Part shown: in pieces, positions 15,227 through 24,075 of the stretch
Layout of the letters: every line of letters begins with the position of its first letter
Position numbering within the stretch: position 1 is the first letter of the stretch
Source: Pseudogemmatithrix spongiicola
GTDB lineage: Bacteria; Gemmatimonadota; Gemmatimonadetes; Gemmatimonadales; Gemmatimonadaceae
Direction of reading: 5' to 3'
DNA: 64,000 nucleotides
Assembly (NCBI RefSeq): GCF_030623445.1
Contig: NZ_CP130613.1
Coordinates: forward strand, 2,728,001-2,792,000
Translations under genes and position numbers: made by a program
Notes under the pieces: model-generated
Told to the model about the DNA's origin: nothing
Databases searched by the model: none
The model's input: the letters and a program-made list of their open reading frames with translations, nothing else

Positions 15227-17121
15227 GTCGGGGCTTGGGGTGAGGCGGCCACCTTCGGTGCCGCCGCCTCGCCCATGCCGTCCACGATGCCCTGCTCCAG
15301 CCAGGCATGCTCACCCTTGAGCACGTCCTGCGCGAGCTTGTACAGCGCGACATCGTGCTTGCCGAACAGCGCCCGGAAGCTCGCCTCGATGCGCTCACGC
15401 GCCTCGCGGCAGAACGCATCCGCGAGTTGCAGGGCCTCGCGGTTGCCCTGCCGCGCCAACATCTGGGCGCGCGAGAGCGTCGCGGTCATCGCATAGAGCT
15501 CCGCCCCGATGTCCACGGCGCGGAACAGCACCATCTGGCGCTTCTCCAGCTTGGGCCCGAAGCGCAGCATCGCGTGGAACAGCGCGCGGCCGAGTCGGTT
15601 GGTCGCGCGCGCCGCGTAGCGCATGTGATGCGCGTTGCGGCCGAACTCGCCGAAGCGGCGGAACTCGGGCAGCCAGCGCGCGGGATACCAGCTCGCATAG
15701 AACGGCGCCGCGGCCGTCGCGTACTTCACGCGGGTGCCGAGCGTGCTCTTGGGGTCGACGATCGGGAAGGCCCGCGAGAAATGCGCGTCCACGGCCTCGC
15801 GGGCGATGAACAGGCGCATGATCTCGCTGGAGCCTTCGAAGATCAGGTTGATGCGCGAGTCGCGCATCGCCCGCTCCACGGGCAGCGGCGTCTCCCCGCG
15901 CGCCCGCAGGGAGTCCGCGGTCTCGTAGCCGCGACCGCCGCGGATCTGCAGGGCGTCGTCGACGCTGCGCCAAGCGAGTTCAGTGTTGAACATCTTGGCG
16001 ATGGCCGCCTCGAGGCGGATGTCCGTGCCGCCGCGCTCGTACAACGCCGTCGAGAGATACGCGACGGACTCCATGGCGAACACGCTGGCGCCCATGCGCG
16101 CGAGCTTCTGCGCGATGGCCTCGTGCTTGCCCACCGGCTGGCCCCACTGCACGCGCTCGTTGGCCCATTGGCGCACCCCGCGCAGGAGGCCCTTCGTCGC
16201 GCCGGCCACGCTCGCGGGAATCGTCAACCGCCCGGTGTTGAGCGTGATCAGCGCCAGCTTGAGGCCCTTGCCCTCGCCCCACAGGATGTTCTTCGCGGGC
16301 ACCTTCACGTCGCGGAAGGAGAGCCACCCGTTCTCGATCGCGTTGAGCCCCATGAAGCGGCTGCGGTGCTTGATGCTGATGCCCGGCGTCTTGGCGTCGA
16401 CGATGAACGCCGTGATCTGCTTCTTGCGCAGCTTGCCGTTCACTTCGCGGTCGGGCGTGCGCGCCATCACCACGAAGAGATCCGCGCGGGTGCCGTTCGT
16501 GCACCACAGCTTCTCGCCGTTGATCACCCAGTGCGAGCCATCCTCCGACGGCGTCGCGGTGGTGGTCATGTTCGCGGGATCGCTGCCGGCGTGCACTTCC
16601 GTGAGCGCAAACGCCGTGATGCCGCCCTTGGCGATGCGCGGGAAGAACTCGCGCTTCTGCTCTTCCGTCCCGAACAGCTTGAGCGGCTGCGGCACGCCGA
16701 TGGACTGCGACGCCGAGAGCAGCGCGCAGAGCGAGCCGCACTTGCTGGTCACGAGTTCCATGGCCTTCACATAGGCCATCTGCGAGAGGCCGAGGCCGCC
16801 GTACTCCTTGGGGATCTTGATGCCGAAGGCGCCGAGTTCGCGGAGGCGCTGCACGTAGGCTTCGGGGATCTCGCCCGTGCGGTCGACGAGATCGGCGTCG
16901 TACTCGGTCTCGAGGAAGTGCTTGAGCGCCTTGAGGAAGGGCTCGGCGTCGCGCATCGCGGCGGGATCGTCCGCCGGAAATGGATGCACGAGCTCGGGGC
17001 GGAAACGGCCGAGAAAGAGCTCCTTCACGAAGCTCGGATGCTGCCACTCGGACTCGCGCGCGTCCTCGGCGACGTCGCGCGCCTCCTGCTCGGAGGCGAG
17101 GGCGTGGGGCTGGTTGGCCAT
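15190..17121 (-). CDS. Long-form acyl-CoA dehydrogenase (VLCAD/FadE-like)
   Basis: FAD-dependent enzyme for the first step of fatty-acyl beta-oxidation, 643 residues. The FAD/substrate motifs FALTEVHAGSDPANMT (171-186) and WVINGEKLWCTNG (198-210) are intact. E429 in LIFEGSSEIMRLF sits at the catalytic-base position of the long-chain class. A C-terminal extension of about 190 residues, typical of VLCAD/ACAD9-type enzymes, follows the catalytic core. The start at 17121 is set by a strong GGAGGT seven bases upstream, the best Shine-Dalgarno in this part of the window. An earlier in-frame start at 17166 adds only 15 residues. The last 37 bp overlap the convergent cytochrome c gene. SURF1 lies 63 bp upstream on the same strand. 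Confidence 0.92.
   Translation of the reverse strand: MANQPHALASEQEARDVAEDARESEWQHPSFVKELFLGRFRPELVHPFPADDPAAMRDAEPFLKALKHFLETEYDADLVDRTGEIPEAYVQRLRELGAFGIKIPKEYGGLGLSQMAYVKAMELVTSKCGSLCALLSASQSIGVPQPLKLFGTEEQKREFFPRIAKGGITAFALTEVHAGSDPANMTTTATPSEDGSHWVINGEKLWCTNGTRADLFVVMARTPDREVNGKLRKKQITAFIVDAKTPGISIKHRSRFMGLNAIENGWLSFRDVKVPAKNILWGEGKGLKLALITLNTGRLTIPASVAGATKGLLRGVRQWANERVQWGQPVGKHEAIAQKLARMGASVFAMESVAYLSTALYERGGTDIRLEAAIAKMFNTELAWRSVDDALQIRGGRGYETADSLRARGETPLPVERAMRDSRINLIFEGSSEIMRLFIAREAVDAHFSRAFPIVDPKSTLGTRVKYATAAAPFYASWYPARWLPEFRRFGEFGRNAHHMRYAARATNRLGRALFHAMLRFGPKLEKRQMVLFRAVDIGAELYAMTATLSRAQMLARQGNREALQLADAFCREARERIEASFRALFGKHDVALYKLAQDVLKGEHAWLEQGIVDGMGEAAAPKVAASPQAPTQSRDATDLALR
15242..15270 (+). 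terminator. Hairpin 16 nt after the cytochrome c stop
   Basis: 8-bp stem (GAGGCGGC with GCCGCCTC), a 2-nt bulge, then CACC/GGTG closing a TTC loop. It lies inside the 3' coding end of the convergent acyl-CoA dehydrogenase. Inferred terminator for the sigma/FecR/cytochrome operon. Confidence 0.45.
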
Positions 17122-17184
17122 GTCGGCCACCTCCAGGGGATGTAGGTCCAACGATGCGGGTCGCATGGCTTCCCGCGAGGGTAC

Positions 17185-17886
17185 CTAAATACTACCCCGC
17201 GTGCGGCGGAACAGCACGATGCCCCCGACCACGGCGATGATCGCGAAGGCGAACCACTGCGCCGCATACGAGCGGTGCGGCCCCATGTCGATGCTTGGGA
17301 GTGGCAGGCGCCGCGGCACGGAGTCGGCGCGCGCGGCGGAATCGGAGGTCATGACCAGCTGCACGGGATACACCGGCTTCCCCAGCCGCGTCTCGAGCGC
17401 CTTGCGATGCAGGGAGCGAATCAGCGTCGGGCGATCCTCGGGCAGCGGCGGTCCGCTGTCCGGCATGGGGACGAGGTACCCGCTGATCGTGACGAACGCG
17501 CCCTCGCGCCAGCGCGGCAGCTCGGCGCTCGACGCGTCGGCCGAGTACACCCAGCCGCGGGTGACGACGAGAAGCGTGTCGTGGCCCGGACGCTCGAGCG
17601 GGGTGAGGAGATGCACGCCGGGCGAGCCACTGGAGATCCGCGAGGCGTGGATCTGCTCGAGGTCGTAGCGGAAGAAGCCGCTGACGGTGACCTGCGTCCA
17701 GCGGGCGCCGACCGTGTCGCTGGCCTGCCCCTCGAGCGGAACCGGCGCCGCGGCGAGGCGTTCCGCGAGCCCCGCGTTGAAGGCGACCCGCTCCTGGTGG
17801 CGCGCCAGTTGCCACACGCCCAGGCGCACGAAGAGCGCGGCGCAGGCGAGGGGGATGAGCAGGGCGAGGAGGCGTTTGGCGCGCAT
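17185..17886 (-). CDS. SURF1-family cytochrome oxidase assembly protein
   Basis: 233-residue inner-membrane protein with two transmembrane helices, at about 4-24 and 209-227, around a periplasmic domain. The family signatures are present: LGVWQLARHQERVAFNAGL at the first helix, FFRYDLEQIHASR and VTRGWV in the middle, and PHRSYAAQWFAFAIIAVVG at the second helix. SURF1 proteins help insert haem a into haem-copper oxidases, so the organism likely has an aa3-type oxidase. No oxidase subunit gene is nearby. It precedes the acyl-CoA dehydrogenase on the same strand and is divergent from the first giant lipoprotein gene. Confidence 0.9.
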   Translation of the reverse strand: MRAKRLLALLIPLACAALFVRLGVWQLARHQERVAFNAGLAERLAAAPVPLEGQASDTVGARWTQVTVSGFFRYDLEQIHASRISSGSPGVHLLTPLERPGHDTLLVVTRGWVYSADASSAELPRWREGAFVTISGYLVPMPDSGPPLPEDRPTLIRSLHRKALETRLGKPVYPVQLVMTSDSAARADSVPRRLPLPSIDMGPHRSYAAQWFAFAIIAVVGGIVLFRRTRGSI

Positions 17887-18035
17887 GCGTACGGGCGGCT
17901 GGGACGGGGGCTGGCCGGGCGGCGGGGGCCGCCAGCGCGGCGGTTGTGTCGTCGGTCACGGCGCCGGGCCCGACGCGACGGTTTTCTTATGTAAGTTAAT
18001 CCTTGTCCAGAGCGAAGCCCCTCCTGCGTCAGGCT

Positions 18036-21000
18036 ATGTCCACCCGACTTCATCCCATCCGCCGCGGGGCCGTCCTCGCCCTCGCGTTGTTCGCGTCCCT
18101 GCTGAGCTGCGGTCGCGACCTGACCGGCCCCGGCGGCCGCGGGTCGTTGGTGGCGCTGCAGCTCGCGCCGGACTTCTCCTCGATGGTCGACACCGTGAAC
18201 GGCGTCGCGTACAGCATCGCCGAGCTTGTGCCGTTCACGCGGGTGCGGGTGGAACTGCGGCGCGTCGACAACTCGGTCGCCGCATCGACGGTGATCGACT
18301 TTCCTGCCGACGCGACGGAACTGCCGCTCAGCATCGACGTGCGCCTGGGCGCCGCCGCCCGGGACGGCGCGGAGCCGCTGACGGCATTCCTGCGCTACAT
18401 CAATGCCGCAGGCGACACGGTCTTTGCCGGTGGTCCGGTGGCCGTCACCGCGCGTGCAGGCCGCAACGAGGAGCCTCCGCCGCCGGTGCAGATCCCCATC
18501 GCGCCGACGGTCCCTGGCGCGGTGTTCGCGAGCATCGACATCTCGCCGGACTCCGCCGCCGGCAACACCGGTACGAGCCTGAGCTTCACCGCGACGGGCT
18601 ACGACGCGCAGAACAACGTCGTGAGCAACGCCATCATCGGCTTCGTCTCGCGCAATCCGGCCATCGCGACGGTGCCGAACCTCGGGTCCGGCACGGTGAA
18701 CCTCGTCGCGGTGCGCGGCGAGACGTGGATCGTCGCGCAGTCGCTCACCGGCCTGCGCGACTCGGCGCACGTGCGCGTGCTGCCCGTGCCGACCCAGCTG
18801 ATCAAGATCTCCGGCGACGCCCAGACGGCGCTGCAGAACGTCGCCTTTGCCCAGCCGTTGCGCGTGCGCGTACTGGCAGCGGACAACCTGCCGGTGGCCG
18901 GTGCGACGGTGAGCTTCGCCGTCGCGTCCGGCGACGGCGCCGTCTCCGCGGCGACGGCGACGACGGACATTGACGGCTACGCCAGCGTCATCTGGACCGC
19001 CGGCAGCACCCTTGGCGCCGCGAGCGTCACGGCGAGCGTGGGGACGCCGGCGATCACGACGACCTTCACGGGCACGCAGGTCAACGCGGGCCCGACGTCG
19101 CTGGCGTTCGAGACGGAGCCGACGGCGATCCTCGCCGGTGACACGCTGCCGCCGATCCGCGTTGCGGTGCGCAACGCGCTGGGGCAGACGATCACGAGCT
19201 TCACGGGCGTGGTGTCGATCAGCCGCGTGGGCACGGCGCCCGGCCTGCTCGTCGGCGATACCGCCGTCGCCGCGGTGGCTGGCGTCGCGACCTTCCGCGG
19301 CCTCACGGTGACCAAGGCCGGCACGGACTATCGGTTGGTCGCCATCCTCGCGGGCGTCCCGAACCAGCTGTCCTCGACGTTCCCAGTCTCGCCGGCCCCG
19401 CCGCATGCGATCCAGCTCGTCAGTGGCGGCGGGCAGTTCGCCGATCCGTCGACCGCGTTGGCCGCGCCGATCGTCGTGCGCGTGATCGACGTGTTCTCGT
19501 ATCCGGTGGTCGGCGCCACGGTGAACTTCGCGGTACAGTCGGGCGAGGGCAGCGTGACGCCCAGCAGCGCGACGACCGATGCGAACGGCCAGGCCAGCGT
19601 GCAGTGGACGGTCGGCGCCGCCGGCAGCCAGCTGCTCCGCATCACGGCGGGCACGGCCCCCGCGCTCGACGTCACGGCGCAGCTCAATGACCTCGACGGG
19701 CCGCCGGTGGTGTTCGCCGGCTACGACTCGACCTTGGTGCGCATCGGCTTCAGCCGCAGCGTCCCGATCTACCTCTCGAGCCGCGCCGACACGACGGTGA
19801 CGGCGAGCCTCAGCACCAACAACGCGGGCCTGACGTGGTCGGCGCCGACGGCGACCTTCGCGCCGCAGGCGCGGCGCAGCGACGTCACGCTCAGCGCCGC
19901 CGACGCGCTCGCGCCCGGCACCTACTGGGCCTACGTGAACTCGGCGATCGGCAACGATTCGATCGAGGTCACGGTGGACTCGGCGTTCGTGATGTTCACG
20001 GACCTCTACTACGACCGCGTGACCGGTGGGGACACGGTATCGTTGGCCCTGCGCCTCTCCGACCCTGCACCGGCCGGCGGCTACACAGTGCGCGTGAAGG
20101 CGCTGGACTCGACCGCCGCGCAAGTCCTCAAGGCCACCGGTGGCGGGCCGGTGACCGCGGGCTGCCTGAACCCGGACTACTGCAACTACTCATCGGTCAT
20201 CGTCGCCGAGGGCACGCCGGACGACTCCGTGGACATCGTCATCCCGACGGGCGAGATCATCGCCCACGTCGCCGTGATCATCACGACGCCACCCGGCGCG
20301 GGCAGCCAGACCGTGCCGCTCAGCGTGTCGGCCGCCAAGCATCGCGGCGATGCCACGGCGTTCTATACCACGAGTTCGCTGCCGAGCATCAGCGGCCAGA
20401 TCGACACCGTGGGCATCGGTCTTGCCGCGGCGGCTTCCTTCTACTGGAACGACATCAGCAGCGCGCGCGACCGCACGTTCCGTCTCCGCAGCCTGACGCC
20501 AACGCTCTTCACGGTCGACTCGATCGTGACCATCCCGCGTCTGGAGTACTACTCGACGATCTTTGAAGTGCGCGGCCTTGCCGCCGGCGCGGGCCTGCTC
20601 GAGTGGGGCAATGCCCAGATCGGCTACGACACGATCAGCGTGGGCGTCGTACAGCCGCGGATCTCGCTCCTGAATGCGACGACGACCGGGCCGGACGCCG
20701 CCTCGCGCGACCTCTACGTGTACCTCGACGCGCCCGGCAACACGGCGTACCTCACGCCGCTCGCCGACGTGCCCATCACCGTGACGAGTCTCGACACCGC
20801 GATAGCAAAAGTCGAGACGCGCAGCGTGACCATTCCGGGCGGTACCTTCGAAACCACTTTCCGGTTGCGGTACGGGAGCGTCGGCACGACCAAAGTGGTC
20901 GCGTCGGCACCGGGATTCATTCCGGACACGCTCGACGTGACGAGCACCGCCGTGAGCTTCACGGTCAACACCGGGAGCGGCACCCTCGCGGTCGGCACAC

Positions 21001-23381
21001 AGCTGCCGTGGACGGTGAGCATCCTCTCGCGAAACGGGGACGTCGGCAGTCCGCGGCGCATCCAGATGCAGACCCGGAACCCCGCCCGCACACGCGTCGT
21101 CGTCCGGGAGTTCAACATCACGCGCAGCACGTCGGGCATCGCGACGTTCGAGCTCGCCGGCCTCAGCGCCGGTGCCGACACGGCGGACTTCTTCCTCGAC
21201 AACGTGTACGTGCAGAGCCTGCCGTTCGTCGTGTCGACGCCCAAGCTGCTGCTGAACACGGGCAGTGTGCAGACCATCGACCCGGACAGCCTGTTCACCT
21301 GGACGCTGCCGGCGTATCTCGCCGACTCGTTGAACTTCGCGCGGCTCGCGGCCGACACCGTGCGCGGCACGTTGCGCTCGAGCGATCCCAGCGTGGTGCT
21401 CGTCACGGACTCGCTGCTGACGATCCGACCGAACCTCGCCACCTCCACGAACGACCTCGAGATCGTCGGCGTGAACCCCGGCACGGCCATCCTGACGCTG
21501 AGCGCGCCGGGCTACCCGAACTTCGTGGACACCGTGACCGTCCGCCCGCGCGCGATCGCGCTCGGTGGACCGAGCGGCGTGGGCCAGGGGCTCCTGAACT
21601 ACATGACGCTCGTGCGCAACTCGGTGCCGAGCCTCGCCCTCCCCCTCACGATCACGCACCAAGGGCCGGGCCGGGTGGACTTCGTGGAGCCGCTGACGGA
21701 GTTCCCGGCGTCGCAGGACCTGCTGTTCGAGTACATCACGGGCACGACCGTCGGCGTGGACACGGTGATCGTCTCGGCCCCTGGCCACGTGCCCGACACG
21801 ACGATCTACACGGTGTATGCCAGCCGCGCCGAGCTCGTGGCCGACGCATCGGTCGCGGGCGGATTCACCGATGAGTTCGTGTACGCGAGCCTGCGGTTCT
21901 TCGAATCGGCGGCGGGCTACGACCCTGCCGCCACCAAGCGCTTCCGCGTGACCTCGTCGGACACGACGCGGGCGAAGGTGCTCCAGGACACGATCATCGT
22001 CGCGGGCCTTGGCGGCTCCTCCCGCGATGCCAAGGTGCGCTACGGAAACCCGGGGGCGGTGCAACTCATCATGACCGACCTCGACGGGGTGTACGCCCCC
22101 GATACGCTCGAGGTGACCGTCGGGCCGCGCCGGATCTACGGCTGGACGGACTGGGACGAGAACTACCTGCCGATCGGTGTGCGGCAGCGGTCGTACGAGG
22201 ACAACATGTACGTCGAGCTCGGCTACTACGTCGAGCGGGACACGTGGGTGCGCTTCACCACCTCGCGCCCGGGCCTCATCTCGATACCCGACTCCGTGAA
22301 GATCCCGGCGGGCGAGGCGTGGGCCTATTTCAACTTGGCGGCCGGTGACACCGTCGGTGGCGTGCGCGTGACCGCCAGCCTGCCGGGCTTCACGCCCTGG
22401 GAGTTCGACGTCGCGGTCACGCGATCGATCCTCCAGATCTGCAACTGTTCCGCCTACGTGGGTGCCGACAACGTCAGCGAGGTCTACGTGGTGGACGCGC
22501 TGGAGCAATACGGCCGCCCCCTCGCCGTCGCCACGCCGCTGCGCTTCCGCAGCGAGAACTCGGCGATCGCCAACGTCCTGCAGGCCGAGTGGACCTTCCC
22601 GGCGGATTCCGACTACGTCGCGGCACGCGTGTTCCGCGGCGTCGCGCCGGGGCGCACGACGGTGAGCGTCACCGATGCACGTGGCGACGTCTTCAGCCGC
22701 CTCGAACCCGCGTATTCCACGATCGAGATCCAGCAGCCGATCCTGGCGGCGCGCAATACGCGCTACTTCGCGACGCCAGGCCTCGAGACGACGGGCAGCG
22801 ACCACATCGTGGATGCCTCGATCATCCGCGACAGCATCTGGGTGCGCCTGACCTCCGCCAACGGCCGCATGCTCCCCGCCATGGACAGCGTGCTGGTGGC
22901 GTCGTCGGACCTCGTGCTCGACAACCGCATCATGTCGTACACCGAGAGCAGCGACACGCCGTTCAAGCTCCGCGGCGTGAGTGCCGGTGAGGACACGCTG
23001 ATCCTCAACGCCACCGGCCTCCCCACGCAGCGCGTGCCGGTGACGGTGCAGCCGGGCGTGCTGCGCCTCGCGCCGAACACGCCGAGCGTCATCACCGTCG
23101 GGGATTCATTGCTGGTGACGGTAAACTTCGCCGGGGCGGACGGCGTCATCGGGGCGACGACTTCGTCGAACGTCACGCTGAACTTCGGCTTCCTCGATGC
23201 GACGCTCCGTCTCGCGCCGAGCGTGGTGCATGCCGTCGACAACGCGCTGGTGGTACCGCCCGGTGCCACAGCGGCGAGCTTCTGGCTCAAGGCCACGAGC
23301 GCCGGCGTCGGCACGTTCGAGATCAACAGCGAGAGCTTCCGCACCTTGCGCATCACCGTCGAAGCGCGCGCCAGACCTTGA
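18036..23381 (+). CDS. Ig-repeat lipoprotein 1 of the giant lipoprotein cluster
   Basis: 1,781-residue exported lipoprotein. Residues 1-25 are a lipoprotein signal ending in LLSC (C25); Gly and Arg follow, so retention at the inner membrane by a +2 aspartate is not indicated. The next roughly 140 residues are a domain shared with the two downstream paralogues (TGPGGRG, DNSVAASTVIDFP, RYINAAGDTVFAGGPV). Then come a BIg2-like domain and three Ig-like units of two types, up to about residue 552. The remaining 1,200 residues hold beta-rich units of about 100 residues marked by S-x-PG-x-x-P (ASAPGFIPDTLDV, VSAPGHVPDTTIY). I chose the ATG at 18036 because it gives a proper signal and an RLHP motif shared with the next paralogue; a TTG at 18003 is in frame. 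A surface role is inferred. Confidence 0.8.
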   Translation: MSTRLHPIRRGAVLALALFASLLSCGRDLTGPGGRGSLVALQLAPDFSSMVDTVNGVAYSIAELVPFTRVRVELRRVDNSVAASTVIDFPADATELPLSIDVRLGAAARDGAEPLTAFLRYINAAGDTVFAGGPVAVTARAGRNEEPPPPVQIPIAPTVPGAVFASIDISPDSAAGNTGTSLSFTATGYDAQNNVVSNAIIGFVSRNPAIATVPNLGSGTVNLVAVRGETWIVAQSLTGLRDSAHVRVLPVPTQLIKISGDAQTALQNVAFAQPLRVRVLAADNLPVAGATVSFAVASGDGAVSAATATTDIDGYASVIWTAGSTLGAASVTASVGTPAITTTFTGTQVNAGPTSLAFETEPTAILAGDTLPPIRVAVRNALGQTITSFTGVVSISRVGTAPGLLVGDTAVAAVAGVATFRGLTVTKAGTDYRLVAILAGVPNQLSSTFPVSPAPPHAIQLVSGGGQFADPSTALAAPIVVRVIDVFSYPVVGATVNFAVQSGEGSVTPSSATTDANGQASVQWTVGAAGSQLLRITAGTAPALDVTAQLNDLDGPPVVFAGYDSTLVRIGFSRSVPIYLSSRADTTVTASLSTNNAGLTWSAPTATFAPQARRSDVTLSAADALAPGTYWAYVNSAIGNDSIEVTVDSAFVMFTDLYYDRVTGGDTVSLALRLSDPAPAGGYTVRVKALDSTAAQVLKATGGGPVTAGCLNPDYCNYSSVIVAEGTPDDSVDIVIPTGEIIAHVAVIITTPPGAGSQTVPLSVSAAKHRGDATAFYTTSSLPSISGQIDTVGIGLAAAASFYWNDISSARDRTFRLRSLTPTLFTVDSIVTIPRLEYYSTIFEVRGLAAGAGLLEWGNAQIGYDTISVGVVQPRISLLNATTTGPDAASRDLYVYLDAPGNTAYLTPLADVPITVTSLDTAIAKVETRSVTIPGGTFETTFRLRYGSVGTTKVVASAPGFIPDTLDVTSTAVSFTVNTGSGTLAVGTQLPWTVSILSRNGDVGSPRRIQMQTRNPARTRVVVREFNITRSTSGIATFELAGLSAGADTADFFLDNVYVQSLPFVVSTPKLLLNTGSVQTIDPDSLFTWTLPAYLADSLNFARLAADTVRGTLRSSDPSVVLVTDSLLTIRPNLATSTNDLEIVGVNPGTAILTLSAPGYPNFVDTVTVRPRAIALGGPSGVGQGLLNYMTLVRNSVPSLALPLTITHQGPGRVDFVEPLTEFPASQDLLFEYITGTTVGVDTVIVSAPGHVPDTTIYTVYASRAELVADASVAGGFTDEFVYASLRFFESAAGYDPAATKRFRVTSSDTTRAKVLQDTIIVAGLGGSSRDAKVRYGNPGAVQLIMTDLDGVYAPDTLEVTVGPRRIYGWTDWDENYLPIGVRQRSYEDNMYVELGYYVERDTWVRFTTSRPGLISIPDSVKIPAGEAWAYFNLAAGDTVGGVRVTASLPGFTPWEFDVAVTRSILQICNCSAYVGADNVSEVYVVDALEQYGRPLAVATPLRFRSENSAIANVLQAEWTFPADSDYVAARVFRGVAPGRTTVSVTDARGDVFSRLEPAYSTIEIQQPILAARNTRYFATPGLETTGSDHIVDASIIRDSIWVRLTSANGRMLPAMDSVLVASSDLVLDNRIMSYTESSDTPFKLRGVSAGEDTLILNATGLPTQRVPVTVQPGVLRLAPNTPSVITVGDSLLVTVNFAGADGVIGATTSSNVTLNFGFLDATLRLAPSVVHAVDNALVVPPGATAASFWLKATSAGVGTFEINSESFRTLRITVEARARP

Positions 23382-23392
23382 GAACCGTGACC

Positions 23393-23932
23393 ATGCGAAC
23401 CCTGAGACTGCTTTTTTGCGCGGCGTTGGCCGCGATGCTGCTCGCCCCCGACGCCGCGGCGCAGGGCACGGAGACCGCCGTGCCGGTGGGCCCGGCGCCT
23501 GTCGGGATGGGCCCGAACGGCGCGACCCTGCGCTGCCGCGACGGATTCTTCCCGCCGGCCGGTGCTCCGGACGCCGCCTGCCGGGAGCGCGGTGGCGTGC
23601 TCGCGCGATTCCCGCTGCGACGGACGCCATCGCGCGCGACCGAGGCGCAGGCGACGGCACGCGCTGAAGCGGAGGCGCGCCGCAACGCGCGTGCAGCGTC
23701 GGGATCCAACGCGGCCATGGCTGCCGCTCGTGCCGATAGTGCGCGGCCGGCGGGCTTCGAGCCGATTGCCGTACGCCGCGCGCGCGCCGACTCGCTGAAC
23801 CGCGCCGCCGCGACGCCGCCGGCCGGCGCGACCCTCCTGTGCACGGATGGGACCTGGATCGTGCGGGATACCACGCGGGCGCGCTGCGCGTCGCACGGGG
23901 GGCTCCGGCTCGTCCTCCCGACCTCGCCCTAG
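23393..23932 (+). CDS. Secreted protein with two DUF3761-like motifs (partner of lipoprotein 1)
   Basis: 179-residue secreted protein. The signal peptide (about 1-24, ending DAAAQ) is followed by GATLRCRDGFFPPAGAPDAAC-type sequence at 43-63, an Ala/Arg-rich linker at about 80-140, and a second copy at 145-170 with C150, DGTWIVRDTT and C165ASHGG. The CxDG...C..HGG pattern resembles DUF3761, whose function is unknown. Each copy has two cysteines about 15 residues apart, so each is probably disulphide-closed. It begins 11 bp after the lipoprotein 1 stop and is a paralogue of the gene at 30648, which follows lipoprotein 2 in the same way. An ATG at 23393 gives the signal peptide; TTG 23378 and GTG 23387 are in frame. 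Confidence 0.75.
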   Translation: MRTLRLLFCAALAAMLLAPDAAAQGTETAVPVGPAPVGMGPNGATLRCRDGFFPPAGAPDAACRERGGVLARFPLRRTPSRATEAQATARAEAEARRNARAASGSNAAMAAARADSARPAGFEPIAVRRARADSLNRAAATPPAGATLLCTDGTWIVRDTTRARCASHGGLRLVLPTSP

Positions 23933-23972
23933 GACATCGCCGCGCGCCGGTCGCGCGGGGAGGGCGCGCACG

Positions 23973-24008
23973 CAGCGGGCGGGGTGACTTCGGTCACTCC
24001 GCCCGCTG
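23973..24008 (+). terminator. UUCG hairpin preceding lipoprotein 2
   Basis: 16-bp stem (15 Watson-Crick pairs and one G-T) closed by a C(TTCG)G tetraloop, 40 bp after the DUF3761-like gene and directly before the shared promoter block. It lines up with the hairpin at 31200-31241: the loop-proximal core GTGACTTmGGTCAC is shared and the outer arms differ with pairing kept. Terminator or leader element. Confidence 0.65.
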
Positions 24009-24009
24009 T

Positions 24010-24051
24010 GCGTTGCGTCCTGTTGCATGACTCGCGTAGGGCGTACGTTAG
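24010..24051 (+). promoter_or_regulatory. Conserved promoter region of lipoprotein 2
   Basis: The block GCGTTGCGTCCTGTTGC (24010-24026) and the box GTACGTT (24043-24049) recur at identical spacing before lipoprotein 3. TACGTTAG resembles the Bacteroidetes-type -7 element TAnnTTTG. A start site near 24058 would leave a leader of about 18 nt to the ATG at 24076. Promoter function is inferred. Confidence 0.55.
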
Positions 24052-24075
24052 AGAGCGTTTTCCGCCGTCCCGCCG

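Noticed and set aside
15307-17145. 612-codon plus-strand frame opposite the acyl-CoA dehydrogenase
   Set aside because: The dehydrogenase on the minus strand has intact catalytic motifs and a strong Shine-Dalgarno; the plus frame is Arg/His/Leu-rich noise.
17950-18000. A third copy of the hairpin-plus-promoter leader before lipoprotein 1
   Set aside because: GGTCAC and GTAAGTTAA are present but the 17-bp block is absent and the spacing differs (38 versus 52 bp), so homology is not supported.
17421-20123. 900-codon minus-strand frame across SURF1 and lipoprotein 1
   Set aside because: It spans two well-supported genes and is low-complexity Arg/Gly/His-rich sequence; an antisense shadow.
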